In this document: piece by piece, positions 60,001 to 64,000 of the stretch
Position numbering within the stretch: the stretch's first letter is position 1
Layout: every line of letters begins with the position of its first letter
NCBI RefSeq assembly: GCF_035492295.1
Contig: NZ_DATJJK010000197.1
Location: forward strand, 1 to 64,000
Source of the DNA: Acidisoma sp035492295
GTDB lineage: Bacteria; Pseudomonadota; Alphaproteobacteria; Acetobacterales; Acetobacteraceae
Direction: 5' to 3'
Length of the DNA stretch: 64,000 nucleotides
Notes under the pieces: generated by a model
What the model saw: only the letters and a program-made list of their open reading frames with translations
Told to the model about the DNA's origin: nothing
The model's database searches: none
Translations under genes and position numbers: made by a program

Positions 60001-60451
60001 CCGCCTTCTGGCCCTCGGCGAGCAGCCGGTTGATGGGGCCGAACGTGCCGCCGGTGAGCAGGATGAGCCCTTCGGAGAGTTCGGCCAGGCGCGCGAAACT
60101 CACCTGCGGGCGCAGGCCCGAGTCGCTTTCAAGGTAGGTGGCGGAGCTCAAACGCTGGAGATTGGCGAAGCCCAGCGCATCCTGCGCCAGCACGACGATG
60201 GGATCAGGGGCCAGGCGCGGCTGGTCGGCGCGGCTGAGGCCGATCTGGCAGCCGAGGATGGGTTGCACACCCTTGTTGGTCGCGGATTGGCTGAATTCCA
60301 GCGCGCCGAACATGTTGGAACTGTCCGTCAGCGCAACGGCCGGCATGCCGTCTGCGGCCGCGAGCGCGGTCAGCTTGTCCACCTTGATCGCCCCTTCGCT
60401 GAGCGAATAGGCGGAATGGGTGTGGAGGTGGACGAAGCTCTTTTCCAGCAT
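57026..60451 (-). CDS. dnaE: DNA polymerase III subunit alpha
   Basis: 1141 residues. N-terminal PHP domain (FVHLHTHSAYSLSEG), PolC-type catalytic core with PVGPGRGSGAGSLVAYAL and the acidic triad in MPDFDIDFCQDRR, a helix-hairpin-helix region and a C-terminal OB domain (GRVKVAGIVVGSPKVRPTK). This is the replicative DnaE1 type: the length and complete PHP domain fit better than the DnaE2 of SOS mutagenesis cassettes. Followed upstream by lolD, lolC and proS in the same orientation, as in many alphaproteobacteria. Confidence 0.97.
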   Translation of the reverse strand: MLEKSFVHLHTHSAYSLSEGAIKVDKLTALAAADGMPAVALTDSSNMFGALEFSQSATNKGVQPILGCQIGLSRADQPRLAPDPIVVLAQDALGFANLQRLSSATYLESDSGLRPQVSFARLAELSEGLILLTGGTFGPINRLLAEGQKAEAAHLLARFAEAFPGRVAVELHRHGLAIQRAVEPGLLMLADEGGLPIVAANDCYFASRAMHEAHDALLCIAEGRVLSEVERRRVTPEHWFKPAAVMRELFADLPEACDNTLAIARRCAVMAETRKPLLPVCPKVTAGMTEEQTVRQMARDGLARHLIRMKADDETTKTYTDRLEFELDVIARMGFPGYFMIVADFIQWAKARDIPVGPGRGSGAGSLVAYALSITALDPLRFSLLFERFLNPERVSMPDFDIDFCQDRRDEVISYVRQEYGADRVAQIITYGKLQARAAVRDVGRVLGLPFGQVNRVAELIPNNPAKPVTLKEAVDGEPKLQQMRDEDESVRRLIEIALQLEGLYRHASTHAAGVVIGDRPLTELVPLYKDPRSDFLVTQYSMKHVEQAGLVKFDFLGLTTLTIIRRAVNFLEGLGITVDIDTLPLDDAPTYEMLQKGDAGGVFQFESQGMRDVLRQMRPDRFEDLIAAVALYRPGPMANIPAYCQRKHGEAWEPPHPDIHDVLSETYGIMVYQEQVMQIAQKLGGYSLGAADLLRRAMGKKIRAEMETQRQIFTDGATGRGIAAEKAGEIFDLMAKFADYGFNKSHAAAYALVAYQTAWMKANHPVPFIAACMSLAISNTDKLAAFRQEANRMGIAILPPDINLSDADFKVERLPDGKLAIRYALAAVKRVGQAAMEAVVSARGSRRFEGLADFAERVDPRLLNKMQLENLIKAGAFDQLDGNRARIFAGAETLLKRAQATAEDRGSGQIGLFGGADAKPEALRLPDLLEWPMLDRLGFEAEAIGFHLTSHPLDSFGSTLKRLGVTTSTRLQIAAESGVGRVKVAGIVVGSPKVRPTKTGGRMAWLRLSDGGGSFEVTLFSEVLSRSQEFLKEGMALLVSVDLRLDGDALRITAQDVASLEKAAASAGVGLRVWLSETRAVGHIRTLLTQEGPGRGEVILCPRLDAAREAEIRLPGRFNVSPRLAAALKVMPGISAVEEI

Positions 60452-60580
60452 GCCCTCTTATAGACCCTCCCGCCCGTGAATGCAGCGGGTGGGAAAACTT
60501 TTGCCGCGCACCGCGAATGGGAGTCGCCCGGAACCAGGGGTCACCTTCGTCCCACGCCTGACATCTTTTCGGAGGGAAAG

Positions 60581-60934
60581 ATGAGTCTGAGCAGTACCAG
60601 TCTGCCGCCGAGCGTTACAGCGGCCGAGGCGGCCCCGAGACCCGCCGCAAACTTGGCTGCGGCAGCCTTGCAGACACAGCCCGAACCCGCGCCGCAGCCG
60701 CCCACCCCGGTGGGGGCGGCAACAGATCCGCCCGCGCAGATGGTGGTGGCCCAGACGGTCACGGAAATTTCCCCGCCCGGCTTCACCCAGACGGTGACAA
60801 CTCATGCCAATGGCATTGTCACCACGGTCATCACCAACGAGGTCGGTTCCGTCGTGCAGAGCACGACCTCCCATACCGCCAGCGTGGGCACTGCAGCCGG
60901 GGTTGCGGCCACGACCGTCGACACCTGGGCCTGA
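60581..60934 (+). CDS. Small Ala/Pro/Thr-rich protein of unknown function
   Basis: 117 residues from ATG 60581, 4 nt after a strong GGAGGG site, the best evidence that it is real. The first half is low-complexity Ala/Pro (AAEAAPRPAANLAAAALQ, PEPAPQPPTPVG); the second half is Thr/Val-rich with a regular pattern (TVTEISPPGFTQTVTTHANG, TTVITNEVGSVV). No signal peptide or membrane helix. It lies between dnaE and lolD, convergent to lolD. I do not recognise it. Confidence 0.6.
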   Translation: MSLSSTSLPPSVTAAEAAPRPAANLAAAALQTQPEPAPQPPTPVGAATDPPAQMVVAQTVTEISPPGFTQTVTTHANGIVTTVITNEVGSVVQSTTSHTASVGTAAGVAATTVDTWA

Positions 60935-60952
60935 CGTCGATCGGACCGGGGC

Positions 60953-61648
60953 TCAGGGCAGGCCGACGAGCCGACCGGCTTGCAGCGTCACCCGCCGGTC
61001 CATCCGGGCGGCGAGTTCGGGATTATGCGTGGCGATCAGCGCGGCCAGCCCCTGGCCGCGCACGGCCCCTATCAGCTCGTCGAAGACGATGTTGGCGGTC
61101 GCGGCATCCAGATTGCCGGTCGGCTCATCCGCTAGCAGAAGGCCGGGCCTGTTGGCGAGCGCGCGGGCGATCGCGACACGCTGTTGCTCGCCGCCCGAAA
61201 GCTTGCCGGGCAGATGTTTCAGACGATGACCGAGGCCGAAAGAGCCGAGCAGCTGGGTCGCCCGCTCCTCCGCCGGGCGGCGCGCGACGCCAGCAATCAT
61301 CTGCGGCAGGACCACGTTCTCGAGCGCCGAGAATTCCGCGAGCAGGTGGTGGAACTGATAGACAAAGCCGACCCGATCCCGCCGGATCGCCGTCCGCGCG
61401 GAATCGGAGAGCGAGCCCGCATCCCGTCCGTCCATCATCACGCGGCCGCCATCCGGCCGGTCGAGCAGGCCCGCCAGATGCAGCAGCGTCGACTTGCCGG
61501 AACCGGAGGGTGCCACCAGCGCCACGATCTCCCCGCCGCGGAGCGTGAGGTCGATCGCGGTCAACACATCCAGGGTGCCGGCATCGGTGCGGTAGGAGCG
61601 GCGTACCGCCTCCATGACCAAGGGCTCGTTCATGACCCCGTTACTCAT
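60953..61648 (-). CDS. lolD: Lipoprotein-releasing system ATP-binding protein LolD
   Basis: 231 residues. Walker A LVAPSGSGKSTLLHL, Q-loop GFVYQFHHLLAEFS, signature GKLSGGEQQRVAIARAL, Walker B LLLADEPTGNLD and H-loop ATHNPELA. It hydrolyses ATP to release lipoproteins from the inner membrane to LolA with the LolC/E permease. The start at 61648 overlaps lolC by 8 nt; an in-frame ATG at 61633 is an alternative. Spacing places the two in one operon. Confidence 0.93.
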   Translation of the reverse strand: MSNGVMNEPLVMEAVRRSYRTDAGTLDVLTAIDLTLRGGEIVALVAPSGSGKSTLLHLAGLLDRPDGGRVMMDGRDAGSLSDSARTAIRRDRVGFVYQFHHLLAEFSALENVVLPQMIAGVARRPAEERATQLLGSFGLGHRLKHLPGKLSGGEQQRVAIARALANRPGLLLADEPTGNLDAATANIVFDELIGAVRGQGLAALIATHNPELAARMDRRVTLQAGRLVGLP

Positions 61649-62894
61649 GACGCAGCGCCTCCACCGGATCGGTCCGGGCCGCGCGCCAGGAGGGATAGAG
61701 GGTCGCGAGCAGCGACAGCACGAGGGACATGACGATCACAGTCGTGACCTCGCTCCAGTCCAGCACGGCCGGCAGCTGCTCGAGGAAATAGACCGTGGGA
61801 TCGAAGAGCGTGGTGCCGGTGATGCGCTCCAACGCCTGCCGGATACTCTCGATATTGGCGCAGAAAACGACGCCGAGGACGAAGCCGATCGCCGTTCCCG
61901 TGACACCGATGGAAGCACCGGCCATGAGGAAGATGCGCATGATGGCGCCGCGCGTGGCGCCGAGCGTGCGAAGCACCGCGATGTCCCGCGTCTTGTCCTT
62001 GACCATCATGATCATCGACGAAATGACGTTGAAGGCGGCGACGATGATAATGAGGGTCAGGATGAGGAACATGACGTTCCGCTCCACCGTGACAGCCGCG
62101 AAGAAGCTGTCGTTCGACTGCTGCCAGTCGATGACGGTAATCGGCTTGCCGGGGAGCGCCTGGCGGATGGCGCGGCTTACCCGGCCGACATCATCATGCT
62201 TGCGGACCGAAACCTCGATCTGCGTTGCCTTCCCCGGCGCATCGAAAAAAGTCTGCGCGGCGTCGATGGGCATGAAGACGAAGGTCGAATCGTATTCCTG
62301 CATACCGACGTTGAAGATGCCCACGACCTTGTAGGCGCGGATACGCGGAATGGTGCCGATCGCCGTTGCATGTCCCTGGGGAGAGACGAAGGTGATGTTG
62401 GCGCCGACGGTCAGCCCCAGCTGCCGGGCAAGGCCGGAACCGACGATGACCGCATTGTCCCCCTGCATCGCGTCGATCGACCCCGCCAGCATATGGCTGG
62501 AGACCGAGGTCTGCGCTTCGAGGTCCTTCTGGCTGATGCCGCGCACGACGCCACCCGTGGCGCCACCCTGGGCCCCGGTCAGCAGCACCTCGTTCTGGAA
62601 GACGGGTGCGGCCGAGAGAACATCGGGCAGGCCGCGGATGGTACCGGCCATCGCGTCATAGTCCGTGATCTGCGTACCGCCCGCGCCATAGACGCCGAGA
62701 TCGCCGTTGAGCCCGAGGATGCGGGACAGCAGGTCCTGCCGAAAGCCATTCATCACGCTCATGACAATGATCAGCGTCGCGACCCCGAGGGCAATGCCGA
62801 TCAGTGAAAAGATTGCGATGACCGAAACAAAACGCTCGCCCTTACGGGCGCGCAGATAGCGCCCCGCGACGGCCCGCTCGAAACTTCCAAACAT
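61641..62894 (-). CDS. lolC: Lipoprotein-releasing system permease LolC/LolE
   Basis: 417 residues with an N-terminal helix (FVSVIAIFSLIGIALGVATLIIV), a large periplasmic domain (~50-265, DLLSRILGLNGDLGVYG onwards) and three C-terminal helices (LILTLIIIVAAFNVISSMIM and others). The FtsX/MacB permease fold. Alphaproteobacteria often have one LolC/E-type homodimer instead of LolC plus LolE, and only one copy is seen here. The ATG shares one base with the proS stop (TGATG). Confidence 0.93.
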   Translation of the reverse strand: MFGSFERAVAGRYLRARKGERFVSVIAIFSLIGIALGVATLIIVMSVMNGFRQDLLSRILGLNGDLGVYGAGGTQITDYDAMAGTIRGLPDVLSAAPVFQNEVLLTGAQGGATGGVVRGISQKDLEAQTSVSSHMLAGSIDAMQGDNAVIVGSGLARQLGLTVGANITFVSPQGHATAIGTIPRIRAYKVVGIFNVGMQEYDSTFVFMPIDAAQTFFDAPGKATQIEVSVRKHDDVGRVSRAIRQALPGKPITVIDWQQSNDSFFAAVTVERNVMFLILTLIIIVAAFNVISSMIMMVKDKTRDIAVLRTLGATRGAIMRIFLMAGASIGVTGTAIGFVLGVVFCANIESIRQALERITGTTLFDPTVYFLEQLPAVLDWSEVTTVIVMSLVLSLLATLYPSWRAARTDPVEALRHE

Positions 62895-64000
62895 CAGGAA
62901 GCGGTCACCCCGATCCTGGCAAGGGCAGCATCCAGGCTCAGTTCCTCTCGCTCCCCGGTCGCGCGGCGTTTCAGCTCCACGAGGCCGGCGGCCGCACCGC
63001 GCGGCCCGATGATGATCTGCCAGGGATGGCCCATGAGATCGGCATCGGCGAATTTCACGCCGGCGCGCTCGGCGCGGTCGTCGTAGAGGGCGGACTGGCC
63101 GAGCTTGCCATAGAGATCCTCGCAGATCGCGTCTGTCGTCGCATCACCCTGCTTGAGGTTGAGGATCGCGGCCTTGAAGGGGGCGGCGCTGTCCGGCCAA
63201 ATGATGCCGGCCTCGTCGTGGCTCGCTTCGATCAGCGCGCCCACCATGCGGCTGACGCCGATGCCGTAGCTGCCCATTTCGGGATGGATTTTCTGCCCGT
63301 CGGGTCCGGCCACCGCGAAATTCATTGCTGCCGAATATTTCGTGCCGAAATAGAAGATATGGCCGACCTCGATGCCGCGGCCTTCGCGGCGCCGATCCTC
63401 GGCGACCTTGCCCCAGGCGTCGAGATCATGCTTCTCGTCGGTCGCCGCGTAATTATCCGTCATGACGCCGAAGAAACGATCGAGGTCGGCGGGTTCGCGG
63501 ATGTCGAAATTGGCGGCGCTGTAATCCACATCCTCGAAGGCCGCGTCGAAGAAGACCTGGCTTTCGCCGGTGGGCGCCAGGATGATGAATTCGTGGGACA
63601 GATCGCCGCCGATCGGGCCAGTGTCGGCCACCATCGGGATCGCCTTGACGCCGAGGCGCTGGAAGGTGCGCATATAGGCCAGCATCATGCGGCGGTAGCT
63701 GATCACCGCGCTCGCATAGTCGATGTCGAAGCTATAGCCATCCTTCATCAGGAATTCGCGCCCGCGCATGACGCCAAAGCGCGGACGCACCTCGTCCCGG
63801 AACTTCCACTGGATGTGGTAGGCGATCTGGGGAAGTTCCTTGTAGCTCTTCACCGACTGGCGATAGAGGTCGGTGATCATCTCCTCATTGGTCGGTCCAT
63901 AGAGCAGATCGCGCTCGTGCCGGTCGCGGATACGCAGCATTTCCTTGCCGTAATCCTCGTACCGGCCGCTCTCCTGCCACAGGCTGGCCGGCTGGATCGT
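62894..64000 (-). CDS. proS: Prolyl-tRNA synthetase, C-terminal part (5' end outside window)
   Basis: The frame runs open to the window edge, so the start is upstream of 64000; about 368 residues are visible. Class II aminoacyl-tRNA synthetase motifs: LYGPTNEEMITDLYR and IQWKFRDEVRPRFGVMRGREF (motif 2), then the motif-3 region YGIGVSRMVGALIEA, followed by a C-terminal anticodon-binding domain (PFKAAILNL to the end). Short form without the large insertion domain of the E. coli type, as in alphaproteobacteria. Overlaps lolC by one base. Confidence 0.95.
   Translation of the reverse strand, partial: TIQPASLWQESGRYEDYGKEMLRIRDRHERDLLYGPTNEEMITDLYRQSVKSYKELPQIAYHIQWKFRDEVRPRFGVMRGREFLMKDGYSFDIDYASAVISYRRMMLAYMRTFQRLGVKAIPMVADTGPIGGDLSHEFIILAPTGESQVFFDAAFEDVDYSAANFDIREPADLDRFFGVMTDNYAATDEKHDLDAWGKVAEDRRREGRGIEVGHIFYFGTKYSAAMNFAVAGPDGQKIHPEMGSYGIGVSRMVGALIEASHDEAGIIWPDSAAPFKAAILNLKQGDATTDAICEDLYGKLGQSALYDDRAERAGVKFADADLMGHPWQIIIGPRGAAAGLVELKRRATGEREELSLDAALARIGVTAS

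Noticed and set aside
57026..60451. DnaE2/ImuB-type mutagenesis polymerase
   Set aside because: Length, PHP histidines and neighbours (lolD, lolC, proS) fit replicative DnaE1, and no imuA/imuB genes are adjacent.
57596..60463. 955-codon open frame antisense to dnaE
   Set aside because: dnaE has complete catalytic and PHP motifs. The opposite frame shows only low-complexity translation from codon bias.
1..64000. tRNA, rRNA, CRISPR arrays, integrases, transposases or prophage
   Set aside because: No cloverleaf-like sequence with a CCA end, no regular spaced repeats and no integrase or transposase motifs were found. The repeats present are short and intragenic or regulatory.

Overview
The window is a GC-rich, densely packed chromosomal segment of a Gram-negative alphaproteobacterium. 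The evidence is the end-to-end set proS, lolC, lolD and dnaE in one orientation, an SqrR/BigR-type sulfur regulon, an alphaproteobacterial LexA box (GTTC-N7-GTTC) and many 1 to 11 nt gene overlaps. Periplasmic-type GMC dehydrogenase genes and a pyruvate-oxidase-like enzyme make Acetobacteraceae or Rhodospirillales plausible, but this is inference: there is no rRNA in the window. I saw no tRNA, rRNA, CRISPR array, prophage or insertion sequence.

Layout. 1-3.6 kb: an EfeUOB iron-uptake operon (efeU lacks its 5' end). 3.6-9.8 kb (minus): five genes for a TPP-dependent pyruvate-oxidase-like enzyme, an enolase-superfamily acid-sugar dehydratase/racemase, a membrane protein built from two copies of a His-containing unit, a gluconate-2-dehydrogenase subunit-3-like protein and a GMC flavoprotein. 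10-15.5 kb: a DUF5666-type lipoprotein and a DUF6502 HTH protein, divergent from a GT2 glycosyltransferase, a DUF2142 membrane protein and a MarR-GNAT fusion; two matching palindromes lie between the divergent arms. 15.5-21 kb: a sulfide/persulfide detoxification regulon (peroxiredoxin, SqrR/BigR-like repressor, two YeeE/YedE transporter halves, a DUF442-SQR fusion, a TauE/SafE exporter) divergent from a persulfide-dioxygenase-like protein. 21-26 kb: FGGY kinase, class III aminotransferase, YtcJ-like amidohydrolase. 26-33 kb (minus): an amino-sugar-like operon (DeoR regulator, BadF/GlcNAc-kinase-like protein, ABC binding protein and two permeases without an ATPase, SIS protein) followed by a homocysteine S-methyltransferase-like gene carrying a 15-bp minisatellite.

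33-46 kb: L-2-hydroxyglutarate oxidase and succinate-semialdehyde dehydrogenase, a small His/Tyr-rich secreted peptide, a diguanylate cyclase, a DUF1345 protein, an AGE-family epimerase, a manganese catalase, a single-domain response regulator, an isochorismatase-type hydrolase, an AttM/BlcC-like lactonase with an iron alcohol dehydrogenase (with the SSADH these could form a gamma-butyrolactone route), and cysK/cysE. 46-54 kb: an EEP-fold enzyme, a PotABCD/Fe3+-type ABC importer, a radical-SAM protein under a candidate LexA box, and a DeoR regulator divergent from a NudK-like Nudix hydrolase across tandem 10-bp repeats. 54-64 kb: DNA photolyase, small membrane proteins, a CPBP-like protein, dnaE, a small orphan gene, lolD, lolC and partial proS.

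The parts most worth a second look are the His-triad duplicated membrane protein in the dehydrogenase cluster, the paired GTGGGA-N5-TCCCAC operators next to the DUF6502 gene, and the SOS box plus RBS-occluding hairpin before the radical-SAM gene.
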